A stretch of DNA of 64,000 nt. Origin: UBA974 sp002292405 (GTDB lineage: Bacteria; Bacteroidota; Bacteroidia; Flavobacteriales_D; Sanyastnellaceae). Every line of letters begins with the position of its first letter. Position 1 is the stretch's first letter. The DNA is taken from contig CALTBR010000001.1 in NCBI GenBank assembly GCA_943842425.1, positions 186,001 through 250,000 on the forward strand, written 5' to 3'. The translations under genes and the position numbers were made by a program. Shown piece after piece: positions 33,671 through 42,401 of the stretch. The notes beneath the pieces are model-generated. The model was not told the origin of the DNA, did no database searches, and saw only the letters and a list, made by a program, of their open reading frames with translations.

Positions 33671-35967
33671 TGTTTGCCAGGAAAACATATATGGCAAGCG
33701 TGGCGATTTCCTGTGCATTTATAACAACCTCTCTTCTTTCGGGATGCTCCACTCATTTCTTTTTAGAAGCCCAAACCCTTGAAAATCAAGGCGCTTTTGT
33801 TGAAGCAGCAGCTCAATATGAGCGTGCGATAAAAGGAGATAAAAAAAACGAAGCTTACGAGGCCCTAGTTCCAATCTATCTCAAACTGAACGCGCACAAA
33901 AGAGCCTTAGACTGCATTGATTTTATTGAGAACACTTCAGGATTAACAGAAAAACTGTTATTTGATAAAGCGGAGACCTTGATGTCTTTAGGGAGGTACG
34001 ATGAGGCAAAAGAAATGTATAACAAATGCAGCAATTCCCAGAAAGTAGAGATAAGGCTGACCACACTATCGGCAATAGAAGAAAGGCAGGCCGACAGCGT
34101 TTATTTTAAAGTAAGACCCATTAAAATAACTAGCAAAGACTCAAAAAGCGCATCTGTTGCAAGCGCGTCCTTGCCACATAGAGTAGGGGGTGAGCTGTAC
34201 TTTGTGGCAGAAAGCCCTCTAAGCTACTCACAGAGACGTGGAGCGGAGACATTTATAGATGATTACACAGGAAATAGGCTAATGGACCTGTGGAAGGGCG
34301 TTATCATTGACACCTTAGCCACAGAAAACCACCTCGAACTTTTTTCAGAACCCTTAACCGAGTTAAATACTGAATTCCACGATGGGGTAGTTGCTCATAT
34401 TTCAGGTGAATCGAGCGGCATTTTAGGCAAAACCTACGTTCCTCCCCAACTTTCAACATTTGAAAAATTAACACGTCCGGTTGGTGAAAAGGTGTTGTAT
34501 CCTATTCAGCTGTTTGAGGCGGAATTAATAACGAGTTCTATAGGCACAAAAATCTGGGATACAGGCGCAAGAATTCGTTTTTGTGATGAGAAATATATGT
34601 TTGCCCATCCTGCTCTTTCTCCCGACGGAAAAACCTTATACTTCACATCAGATATGCCAGGTGGATATGGTGGTATGGATTTGTGGAGCTCAGAAAAAAT
34701 ATTAGGAGAGTGGAGTAATCCTAAGAATTTAGGACCAATAATTAACACAGCCCTAGATGATGCATTTGCAACACTACGTCACCCCGACACCTTATTATTT
34801 AGCTCGAATGGTCACAAGGGTTTAGGAGGCCTGGATATTGTTTATGCCACCCGAACCGACAGTTCAAAAGATTGGCTGTATGTTGAGGATGATCTTCCAT
34901 ATCCAATAAATTCTTCAGGAGATGATTTCGGGGTTCAGCTTTTCCCAAAAGGGTTTCAAGGGGTTTACACATCTGACAGAAATGGTATAGATGCTCTTTA
35001 TCAGTTTTCAGATTACGATCCAGAGATAACTCTATTCGTAGAAATAGTAAATGAGCATGATGGTACTCCTTGGCCGGGAATAGATGCTGCACTTGAGACG
35101 ACAGGAGCTTCAGAGTTAACAGAATTTACATCCGACGGTTCGGGCAAGTGGTCGTCTAGGGTTCTACGCGATCAGACATACATGATTCAATGCCCTGGTG
35201 CGTTGAGGTATTCAGCAACTCCCTTTACCACCCCTGAAGACCAAACCCAAAAGTCTCTTACCATAACAGTACCCATCCCTATTGTTATCTCAGTTGGATG
35301 CATAGACCCATTTGCGCTGAACTATAATTCTAAAGCTATAGTTGATGATGGGCTTTGTGAATACACAAGGGTTATTGCTCCTCTTAACGCTATCGTTGAC
35401 AACGATAAAGAGAGATTAAATGATAAAGACTTAATAATGGAAACAAAAATTATTGAGGGTGATATCGTAAATCTTAAACTACACTGGAATTTTGACAGGG
35501 CTGAATTGAAATATTACGACAGGCCTATCATTGAGACCTTTGCAAGGCACCTAATCGAAAACTCAAAAGCACATGTTCTTGTGATTTCTCATTGTGATTC
35601 GAGAGGTAAAGACACATATAACGACTCTCTTAGTCAAGCAAGGGCGGAAGCGGTTCGAGAAGCTTTTGTCAAGTTTGGCGTAAGCAGTGAAAGAATAACA
35701 ACATATGGAGCTAGTGAGCAGTTTTTACTTGAGCAGTGTAAGGATGAGAAGGACTGTAAAGAGTCAGTACATCAAGCAAATAGAAGGACGACAGCAAATA
35801 TTTTAAGACCTAATGAAAGGGCTTATGTGCATAGAGTGAAAGCTGGAGAGACTCTTTTTGGAGTTGCGAAAAAGTACGGGGTAAAAATGGAAGAGATTAA
35901 AACTTGGAATGGCCTTAAATCCGAGAAAATGAGAGAGGGGCAGGATATATTAATTTATTTGCCTTAA
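33670..35967 (+). CDS. OmpA/PD40/TPR lipoprotein with C-terminal LysM (PorE-like)
   Basis: From ATG 33670 (TGATG overlap with the PorP stop) the 765-residue product has a lipoprotein signal (LLSGC, Cys26) and TPR-like helices (~30-150). PD40/WD40-like beta-propeller repeats follow (~290-400: AHPALSPDGKTLYFTSDMPGGYGGMDLW), then a short DPFALNYNSKAIVDDGLCEY motif and an OmpA peptidoglycan-binding domain (~590-710: VISHCDSRGKDTYNDSLSQARAEAV). A LysM domain closes it (~715-760: RVKAGETLFGVAKKYGV). T9SS PorE proteins share TPR, PD40 and OmpA parts; the added LysM gives a second peptidoglycan contact. It probably anchors a T9SS or adhesin assembly to the cell wall. Confidence 0.85.
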   Translation: MFARKTYMASVAISCAFITTSLLSGCSTHFFLEAQTLENQGAFVEAAAQYERAIKGDKKNEAYEALVPIYLKLNAHKRALDCIDFIENTSGLTEKLLFDKAETLMSLGRYDEAKEMYNKCSNSQKVEIRLTTLSAIEERQADSVYFKVRPIKITSKDSKSASVASASLPHRVGGELYFVAESPLSYSQRRGAETFIDDYTGNRLMDLWKGVIIDTLATENHLELFSEPLTELNTEFHDGVVAHISGESSGILGKTYVPPQLSTFEKLTRPVGEKVLYPIQLFEAELITSSIGTKIWDTGARIRFCDEKYMFAHPALSPDGKTLYFTSDMPGGYGGMDLWSSEKILGEWSNPKNLGPIINTALDDAFATLRHPDTLLFSSNGHKGLGGLDIVYATRTDSSKDWLYVEDDLPYPINSSGDDFGVQLFPKGFQGVYTSDRNGIDALYQFSDYDPEITLFVEIVNEHDGTPWPGIDAALETTGASELTEFTSDGSGKWSSRVLRDQTYMIQCPGALRYSATPFTTPEDQTQKSLTITVPIPIVISVGCIDPFALNYNSKAIVDDGLCEYTRVIAPLNAIVDNDKERLNDKDLIMETKIIEGDIVNLKLHWNFDRAELKYYDRPIIETFARHLIENSKAHVLVISHCDSRGKDTYNDSLSQARAEAVREAFVKFGVSSERITTYGASEQFLLEQCKDEKDCKESVHQANRRTTANILRPNERAYVHRVKAGETLFGVAKKYGVKMEEIKTWNGLKSEKMREGQDILIYLP

Positions 35968-35972
35968 TTCGC

Positions 35973-35980
35973 TAACTTAG
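35973..35980 (+). promoter_or_regulatory. Putative -7 promoter element of gpsA
   Basis: TAACTTAG lies 4 bases before ATG 35985, one base off TAnnTTTG. It would give a nearly leaderless transcript within the surface-gene run. Confidence 0.35.
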
Positions 35981-35984
35981 CTTG

Positions 35985-36998
35985 ATGTCGAAGAAGCCTG
36001 TAATTGGAGTTTTAGGTAGTGGAAGTTGGGCTACGGCACTGGTAAAAATGCTGTGCGAAAATGTGGAAGAACTCAACTGGTGGGTTAGGTCTCAAGACAC
36101 CATAGATCACATAGTGCTCCATGGAAATAACCCTAAATATATCCAGAGCATTCAGTTCCAAGTAGAGAAACTCAAGCTATCGACAGACATGAAAGTCGTG
36201 ATAGAATCAAGCGATATACTCATTGTAGCGATTCCTTCGATGTTTTTAGACGAGGCATTTAACGACGTGTTTGGTGAAGACTCAGCTTTTACGCCCTTCT
36301 CAAATAAACTGGTGTTTTCTGCCATAAAAGGCATGGTTTCTAAATACAATTCTATTCCCGCTAGATATCTTCACAAGAGATTTGATATCCCTTATGAAAA
36401 AATCGGTATAATATGTGGGCCGTGCCATGCAGAAGAGGTTGCTCGTGAAAGGCTTTCCTACCTAACAGTGGCTTGTCCAGACACAATTCAAGCAGAAATT
36501 TTCGCTCCATTTTTGAGAACCAAGTATATCACAGTTAGCACATCGGATGATGTTTTCGGAGCTGAGTTAGCGGCAGTTTTGAAGAACGTATATGCTGTTG
36601 GATCTGGGCTAGCCCATGGGTTGGGATATGGAGACAACTTCATTTCAGTCCTGATTTGTAATGCTGCTATTGAGATGAAGAGATTCATTGATGTGGTTCA
36701 CGATATTGACAGGAGCATTAAGACCAGCCCGTATCTAGGAGACCTCCTAGTAACGGCCTACAGCGTGAATAGTCGCAACAGGGCACTTGGCACGATGGTT
36801 GGAAGCGGTTATACAGTAATGGCAGCAGTGATAGAACTTAAAATGGTCGCCGAAGGAATGACAGGAGCAAAAGGTATATTTGAGATGAACAAAGAGTTTA
36901 AGGTTGAGATACCTATCGCAGATGCGGTGTATAGAATCCTTCACGAGCGTATGTCTCCTGTTTTGGAAATGAGACTTTTATCAGACCAGTTAAAGTGA
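35985..36998 (+). CDS. gpsA: Glycerol-3-phosphate dehydrogenase [NAD(P)+]
   Basis: The 337-residue cytosolic enzyme reduces dihydroxyacetone phosphate to sn-glycerol-3-phosphate for phospholipid synthesis. It shows the Rossmann motif GVLGSGSWATAL (~5-17), the GxCHAEEV segment (CGPCHAEEVARERLS), catalytic Lys in AVLKNVYAVGSGLAHGLGYGDN, and SRNRALG. ATG 35985 is preferred over TTG 35982. It is a housekeeping gene embedded among T9SS surface genes. Its stop overlaps the GTG start of the giant downstream gene (GTGA). Confidence 0.94.
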   Translation: MSKKPVIGVLGSGSWATALVKMLCENVEELNWWVRSQDTIDHIVLHGNNPKYIQSIQFQVEKLKLSTDMKVVIESSDILIVAIPSMFLDEAFNDVFGEDSAFTPFSNKLVFSAIKGMVSKYNSIPARYLHKRFDIPYEKIGIICGPCHAEEVARERLSYLTVACPDTIQAEIFAPFLRTKYITVSTSDDVFGAELAAVLKNVYAVGSGLAHGLGYGDNFISVLICNAAIEMKRFIDVVHDIDRSIKTSPYLGDLLVTAYSVNSRNRALGTMVGSGYTVMAAVIELKMVAEGMTGAKGIFEMNKEFKVEIPIADAVYRILHERMSPVLEMRLLSDQLK

Positions 36999-39900
36999 AA
37001 CAAGGTGTCGTACATATCTTAGTTTTTCTAGTATTCCTGTTTTCAGGTGCGTCATTATTTTCACAACAACACTCCTCAGATTTAGCCTTCATACCAAACC
37101 AAGGGCAATGGGACTCTTTTGTTTCATACCGAGCTGACTTAGATGGTGGGGTTTTCTGGATGGAAGAAAATGGATGGACGGCATGGGTTGCTGGAGAAGG
37201 TTACGATGATTTGTGGGACCATAAAAGTGGCAATCACGGAAGTGAAACACTGTTATCTCACGCCTGGAGAGTTCGCTTTAAAGAAGGAAATCCAGAGTCA
37301 GAAAAATCAAGCCGTCATGAGCTTGGGCACAAAGTAAATTATTACAGAGGTAGCGACGAAACGAAATGGGTAAGTGGGCTTGATGCGGTGGGACAGGTGA
37401 GATATAAAGAGGTTTGGCCTGGAATAGAATTAATCATGGATGGAAGGGCGAGAGGAACGAAAAAACTGAAGTACGACTGGATAGTAGAGCCGGGAGCAGA
37501 CCCCTCAAACATCGTCTTGATACATGAAGGAACAGAGCTCAGCTTGAGACCAGACGGATCACTGTTACATCTCATGGGCGAGACGGGAGACATCATCGAA
37601 GGTGTTCCATTTGCATACCAATTAATCGACGGCTCGCGTATTTCACAAGTTGAGTGCCACTACAAATTGACAAAGAGGTTAGATGGAATGACAGAGGTGA
37701 GTTTTGAAATAGGGGACTACAATCCAGATCTTAGATTAACAATAGACCCAGATCTTGTATTTGCAACTTATATAGGAGCAACCCAAGCAAATTGGGGGTT
37801 TACGGCTGCTTTTGATGATGACGGCAGGGCGATTGCTGGTGCCGCATTGTGGGACGGGGGAATGGGAACATACCCCACTACGGCGGGTGCCGTTTCTACC
37901 ACTTTCGCTGCTGGAGACGGGCCTTTCGATATAGGAATTACAGTATTTTCTGCAGATGGAACAGCCTTGGTGTATAGCACCATTGTGGGTGGTAACGGCA
38001 TGGATATTTGCTCCTCCCTTGTTGCTGATTCTGCAGGAGATTTTTATGCTTTTGGTATGACAGGCTCTTCCAATTTCCCAGTTTCAGGAGGATCTTTTGA
38101 CGAGTCGTTTAACGGCGGATCATCCGTCAATTTACAAGCTTGTTGTAATTTCCCAGGGGATTTTTCAAACGGTTCAGACCTCTTCATCTTAAAATTCTCC
38201 TCAGGAACAGGAGGGTTGTTGAGCGGAACCTATGTAGGTGGATCCGGCAACGATGGAATTAACTCCGGCTCGATGTTGAATTACAACTATGGCGACGTTT
38301 TTAGAGGGGAGATCAATGTTGACGAGCTCGACAGGCCTTGGGTCGCTTCAGTGACTTCAAGTGTTGATTTCCCTATGATAGCGGGACCCTATCCGAGTTA
38401 TAATGGTGGAACTACAGATGGTGTTTTATTCAGGATGAGTCCTGATTTAAGCACTTTAGAGTGGTCATCCTATGTTGGAGGATCTCAGGCAGACGCAGCA
38501 TACGGAGTCCAGTTCACTTCCGCTTTTGAGCCTGTCGTTTGTGGTGGCACTCGCAGCACAGATTACCCTGCTCTGGGCTCTTCGCATCAGTTTGTTTTCG
38601 GAGGAGTAGCAGACGCTTTTGTAACCCGTTTTCCCAATGGAGGAGGGACACCACTTGCAAGCACTTATTACGGAAGCTCTTCCTATGATCAGTCGTATTT
38701 CGTTCAGGTTGATGAGGATGACAACATTTATTTGTTAGGCCAAACAATTGGGAACCTACCTCTCTCAGGCACAGTGTACGACGCCAGCCCTAATGCCGGT
38801 CAATTTATTGCCTGCTTCGATGTTCAACTCCAAAATCTTCTTTGGAATACCCGAGTTGGAAACCCCAACAATGCCGGTAGCATAGATATCAGCCCTACGG
38901 CTTTCCTTGTCAGCGACTGTGGACAGATATACCTATGTGGTTGGGGCGGAGGTACAAATAGTAGTTCACAGGCGGGGAACAATAGCGGCACCCAAGGCAT
39001 GCCAATTACAGGCGGCCCTTATCAATTTACATCTGACGACAGCGATTTTTGGCTTGGGATGCTTAATCCTGGAGCTGAGCAATTAATCTATGGCTCGTTC
39101 TTCGGAGGGGGACAATCGGCGGAGCATGTAGATGGAGGTACCTCAAGGTTTGATAAAAACGGTACTGTTTATCAAGCTGTGTGTGCTGGTTGTGGCGGGA
39201 ATAGCGATTTTCCAACTACGCCGGGGGCTTGGAGCTCTACGAACGATAGTTTCAACTGTAATATCGGAGTTTTTAAGTTTGAACTCGGAACAATCTATGT
39301 TGACATCGACCTTGACGCACCAGACATCATTTGCCCAGAAGAACCGATACAATTCGTGAATAATTCCGAAGGGGGAGGTGTGTATTTGTGGCAATTTGGA
39401 GATGGAGAGATTAGCGATGAATTCGAACCGTTTCATACATATAGTTCAGCTGGAGATTGGGAGGTTACCCTTACTGTTTCAGATCCGCTCGGATGTTTAG
39501 ATGAACAATCTTCAACGCTTGATTTAACCATTGGTGAACCAATTGACCTTACCATTGATCTAGTCGAACCCATTTGCTTAGGCGAAGAAGTTCAGCTTAA
39601 CGCTTGGGGGTCAGATGGTTTGTTTTGGTTTAATGACCCAACACTAAGTGCAACAGATGTTGCTAACCCTATTGCCACACCTACAGAGACCACTACATAT
39701 ACCGTTTACGATGAAAATGAGTGTGGTTCAGGCCAAGCCCAAGTAACGGTTCAAGTGAGTTCCGTTGAGGCAGAAGCAACCCCCATAGCTGCAACAATCT
39801 GCTTGGGTGAAAACATCCAGCTTTCTGCTGAGGGTGGAACGGGCTATTCTTGGTTTCCCCCTGCAGGATTAGATGATCCTTCATCTTCTACAGTGAGTGC

Positions 39901-40960
39901 CGCCCCGAATGTCAACACCCAATATACTGTTACTGTTACGGATGATTTCGGCTGCTCAGACACCCAACAAATCCAGATTACTGTCGTTCCAGAACCACCA
40001 GGAGGTCAAGTATATGATCCGATTGAAATATGTACAGGACACGGAACATCTTTGCCTGGAGCACCTGGCGATGCTTGGCTTTGGGAACCCTCTACGAATT
40101 TGAATATGGCGAATATCCAAACACCATATGCAACGCCAACGCAAGACATTACATACACAGTTTCTATACAAAATATATGTGGTATAGGAACTGATGAAGT
40201 CTCTGTGCATGTTATCGTTCCGACCGCTCAAGCTTCAGAAGATGGCGGCATCTGTAGAGGAGATGAGTTTCATGTGACGGCGACAGGAAATGATCAAGAG
40301 AGCTCCACATATGTTTGGTCTCCAGCATCACTTGTTTCTCAATCAACGAGTAACGACACATATGTTTTCCCGGTGTTTACAACAACCTTCACGGTTTATG
40401 TTACAGACTCCAATGGTTGTACTGCCAGTGATGAGCTTACAGTATATGTGGGGCAACCCCCGATCGTTAATGCTGGACCTGACCGAGATGTTGAATGGCT
40501 TGATGAAGTAAGGCTGCTCGGATCGACAAGTGGCGATACTTATTGGTGGACCCCAGCGGAAAATTTAAGTTGCTCGTATTGCACCCTCCCAGAAGTCCTG
40601 TCTGCCGAGCCGGGATGGTATGTTTTCCATGCGTTAGATGAAAATGGATGTGAGGGAATGGACTCCACATACCTCGATGTTTTTTATCCCATTTACGTCC
40701 CGACATCTTTCACCCCAAATAACGACGGGATAAACGATGTTTTTTATGTCGCAGGACTCAGACTACAAGGATATAGACTTATTATTTATAACAGATGGGG
40801 TGAGGAGGTGTTTTACTCGGAAGACGCGGAACAAGTATGGACTGGCGAATCCGCAAACGGAACCCACTATTGCCCCGACGCTGTTTACTTGTATTCATTA
40901 AGATACGAGGACCAAGACGGCGCACATCTAATTCACGGACACGTATCACTCTTGAGATAG
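36995..40960 (+). CDS. Giant secreted SBBP/PKD repeat protein, T9SS type B (CHU_C)
   Basis: The 1321-residue product starts at GTG 36995, inside the gpsA stop. It has a signal peptide (~1-24) and an N-terminal DUF7948-like domain (~28-240: AFIPNQGQWDSFVSYRADL). A long SBBP-type beta-propeller region (~245-765) follows, with units such as YSTIVGGNGMDICSSLVAD and GSFFGGGQSAEHVDGGTSRFD. Then come a PKD domain (~790-850: YLWQFGDGE) and several Ig-like repeats (~860-1225). The last ~95 residues are the type B sorting domain (VPTSFTPNNDGINDVFYVA...IYNRWGEEVFYSED). It is presumably a T9SS-exported surface or adhesion protein. Binding target unknown. Confidence 0.87.
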   Translation: MKQGVVHILVFLVFLFSGASLFSQQHSSDLAFIPNQGQWDSFVSYRADLDGGVFWMEENGWTAWVAGEGYDDLWDHKSGNHGSETLLSHAWRVRFKEGNPESEKSSRHELGHKVNYYRGSDETKWVSGLDAVGQVRYKEVWPGIELIMDGRARGTKKLKYDWIVEPGADPSNIVLIHEGTELSLRPDGSLLHLMGETGDIIEGVPFAYQLIDGSRISQVECHYKLTKRLDGMTEVSFEIGDYNPDLRLTIDPDLVFATYIGATQANWGFTAAFDDDGRAIAGAALWDGGMGTYPTTAGAVSTTFAAGDGPFDIGITVFSADGTALVYSTIVGGNGMDICSSLVADSAGDFYAFGMTGSSNFPVSGGSFDESFNGGSSVNLQACCNFPGDFSNGSDLFILKFSSGTGGLLSGTYVGGSGNDGINSGSMLNYNYGDVFRGEINVDELDRPWVASVTSSVDFPMIAGPYPSYNGGTTDGVLFRMSPDLSTLEWSSYVGGSQADAAYGVQFTSAFEPVVCGGTRSTDYPALGSSHQFVFGGVADAFVTRFPNGGGTPLASTYYGSSSYDQSYFVQVDEDDNIYLLGQTIGNLPLSGTVYDASPNAGQFIACFDVQLQNLLWNTRVGNPNNAGSIDISPTAFLVSDCGQIYLCGWGGGTNSSSQAGNNSGTQGMPITGGPYQFTSDDSDFWLGMLNPGAEQLIYGSFFGGGQSAEHVDGGTSRFDKNGTVYQAVCAGCGGNSDFPTTPGAWSSTNDSFNCNIGVFKFELGTIYVDIDLDAPDIICPEEPIQFVNNSEGGGVYLWQFGDGEISDEFEPFHTYSSAGDWEVTLTVSDPLGCLDEQSSTLDLTIGEPIDLTIDLVEPICLGEEVQLNAWGSDGLFWFNDPTLSATDVANPIATPTETTTYTVYDENECGSGQAQVTVQVSSVEAEATPIAATICLGENIQLSAEGGTGYSWFPPAGLDDPSSSTVSAAPNVNTQYTVTVTDDFGCSDTQQIQITVVPEPPGGQVYDPIEICTGHGTSLPGAPGDAWLWEPSTNLNMANIQTPYATPTQDITYTVSIQNICGIGTDEVSVHVIVPTAQASEDGGICRGDEFHVTATGNDQESSTYVWSPASLVSQSTSNDTYVFPVFTTTFTVYVTDSNGCTASDELTVYVGQPPIVNAGPDRDVEWLDEVRLLGSTSGDTYWWTPAENLSCSYCTLPEVLSAEPGWYVFHALDENGCEGMDSTYLDVFYPIYVPTSFTPNNDGINDVFYVAGLRLQGYRLIIYNRWGEEVFYSEDAEQVWTGESANGTHYCPDAVYLYSLRYEDQDGAHLIHGHVSLLR

Positions 40961-40982
40961 ATGGAATCTCGAAATCCATAAC

Positions 40983-40989
40983 TATATTG
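40983..40989 (+). promoter_or_regulatory. Possible -7 element before the HU/SPOR gene
   Basis: TATATTG, a shortened form of TAnnTTTG, ends 4 bases before ATG 40994. An ATGGA/TCCAT inverted repeat lies just upstream (about 40962-40979). The gap to the previous gene is only 33 bases. Confidence 0.3.
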
Positions 40990-40993
40990 CAGC

Positions 40994-41971
40994 ATGGACT
41001 ATAAATTTACCCGCAACCTGTTACCAGGAATGTTCCTCGATTACGACTGTGTAATCATCCCGGGACTAGGTGGATTCGTATGTAACGGAAGATCTGCTTG
41101 GTATGATGAAGAAAATGAAGAGATGGTCCCTCCTTCAAGGGATGTGATATTTAATCCAAACCTCATACACAATGACGGCCTCCTCGCTCAAGAGATCATG
41201 CGGGCAAGAGACCTTTCATATTCAGAGGCGATGAAGCACGTTGAGGAGGAAGCTTCGTTTATGGTTAGACAACTAACGGAAGGAAAACCTGTAGAGATTG
41301 CTCGTGTGGGCAGACTGTACTCAGGTGATGACGGTGTAACCAGATTTTTACCAGATTCCGAATTGGTTAGAGTTTTAAGTTCTTTCGGTCATGCTAGGAT
41401 TCCTTTATCTAAGCTTGTTGAAAAGAAAGAAAAGAAGGTAGTTCCGATTCACTCACCCTTAGTGGTTAAAATAGCTAGAGCTGCGGCTGTGATTGCCTTG
41501 CCGATTGTTTTAGGTGGCGCATGGATACTTTCAGACTCCTCAAACTCAAGCACTCTCCTGAGTGTTTTACCAACCTTTGACACAGAGGCGATCGTTTCAA
41601 CTTTTATGCCATCAGAAGGTTCTGCGCTATTTAACACCTCCAACGAAGAGATTACTGAGACAATAGAAATAGAGTACGCTACAGAGGAAGTTGATTTGCT
41701 TTTATCTGAAAACAAAGAAGAGGAGGAGGAGACGCTTGCGATTCAGATGAACTTCTTGATCATAGGAGGCGCTTTTTCTATTGAAGAAAACGCCTTGAAT
41801 CTTGCTGAAACCCTAAAACTAGAAGGCTTCAACCCAACACATCATTACCAAAATCACAACAAACTAAATCTCGTTGCACTGGGAGAGTTTGAGACCGAGT
41901 CCTCAGCAAGGGAAGCTCTAAAAGAAGCAAGAAAAAAAGGAAGAACAGCCAGTTGGTTAAAGCGCCTATAA
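40994..41971 (+). CDS. HU-CCDC81-like / SPOR domain membrane protein
   Basis: The 325-residue protein begins with the bacterial CCDC81-type HU domains of Bacteroidetes (~1-140: CVIIPGLGGFVCNGRSAWY, FNPNLIHNDGLLAQEIMRA, IARVGRLYSGDDG). One membrane helix follows (~150-172), then an acidic linker, and a SPOR domain (~245-325: NFLIIGGAFSIEENALNLAETL...VALGEFETESSAREAL). SPOR domains bind denuded septal peptidoglycan, while the N-terminal HU-like part faces the cytoplasm, so a role linking the division site to cytoplasmic partners is plausible but unproven. Its stop overlaps the DUF6495 gene stop on the other strand. Confidence 0.88.
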   Translation: MDYKFTRNLLPGMFLDYDCVIIPGLGGFVCNGRSAWYDEENEEMVPPSRDVIFNPNLIHNDGLLAQEIMRARDLSYSEAMKHVEEEASFMVRQLTEGKPVEIARVGRLYSGDDGVTRFLPDSELVRVLSSFGHARIPLSKLVEKKEKKVVPIHSPLVVKIARAAAVIALPIVLGGAWILSDSSNSSTLLSVLPTFDTEAIVSTFMPSEGSALFNTSNEEITETIEIEYATEEVDLLLSENKEEEEETLAIQMNFLIIGGAFSIEENALNLAETLKLEGFNPTHHYQNHNKLNLVALGEFETESSAREALKEARKKGRTASWLKRL

Positions 41972-42397
41972 ACCTTCTTTTTCAAAGAGCTCATTTAATT
42001 CCTTATGTCTTTCATCTGGGCAAGGCTTAAGCCCCTGTTCAAGTAGAAGAAAAATCTCCCTCCCTCTAGCCTCTTGTGGAAATTGTTTCACCCCACTAAA
42101 AAGCTCCGGACTTTCACCCCCATCCCTCTTCACCCACCGAATGACTTTTGCTGAGGATTTGCTAAACTGAAACACCCATCTATCCACATCAGACGCTTTC
42201 TCGAGATATGTAATTCTTTCTGTTGAAGACTCCCAAAACAGATTGCTAAATTCATCTAGTAAAAAATCAACTTTGTCAGGGTCTTCACTTTTTACTCTTT
42301 GCCATTCAGGGGCGTCAAAACCTTGAGAGGACAGGAATTTAACAAACTCATTTTCCACAGCCTGAAGCTCCTTGTCAGATAGCCTTCTAAATTTCAC
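41966..42397 (-). CDS. DUF6495-family protein
   Basis: The 143-residue cytosolic protein resembles the DUF6495 family of Bacteroidetes (KFRRLSDKELQAVENEFVKFL at the N-terminus, FLLDEFSNLFWESSTERITYLE in the middle). No catalytic motif is seen and the function is unknown. It begins 4 bases after the S9 peptidase stop on the same strand, as the last gene of a probable four-gene run. Its stop codon is contiguous with that of the HU/SPOR gene. Confidence 0.8.
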   Translation of the reverse strand: MKFRRLSDKELQAVENEFVKFLSSQGFDAPEWQRVKSEDPDKVDFLLDEFSNLFWESSTERITYLEKASDVDRWVFQFSKSSAKVIRWVKRDGGESPELFSGVKQFPQEARGREIFLLLEQGLKPCPDERHKELNELFEKEGL

Positions 42398-42401
42398 AAG
42401 C

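Noticed and set aside
40962..40979. ATGGA/TCCAT inverted repeat as an intrinsic terminator of the 1321-residue gene
   Set aside because: Short A/T-rich stem with no T-run; at most a weak operator.
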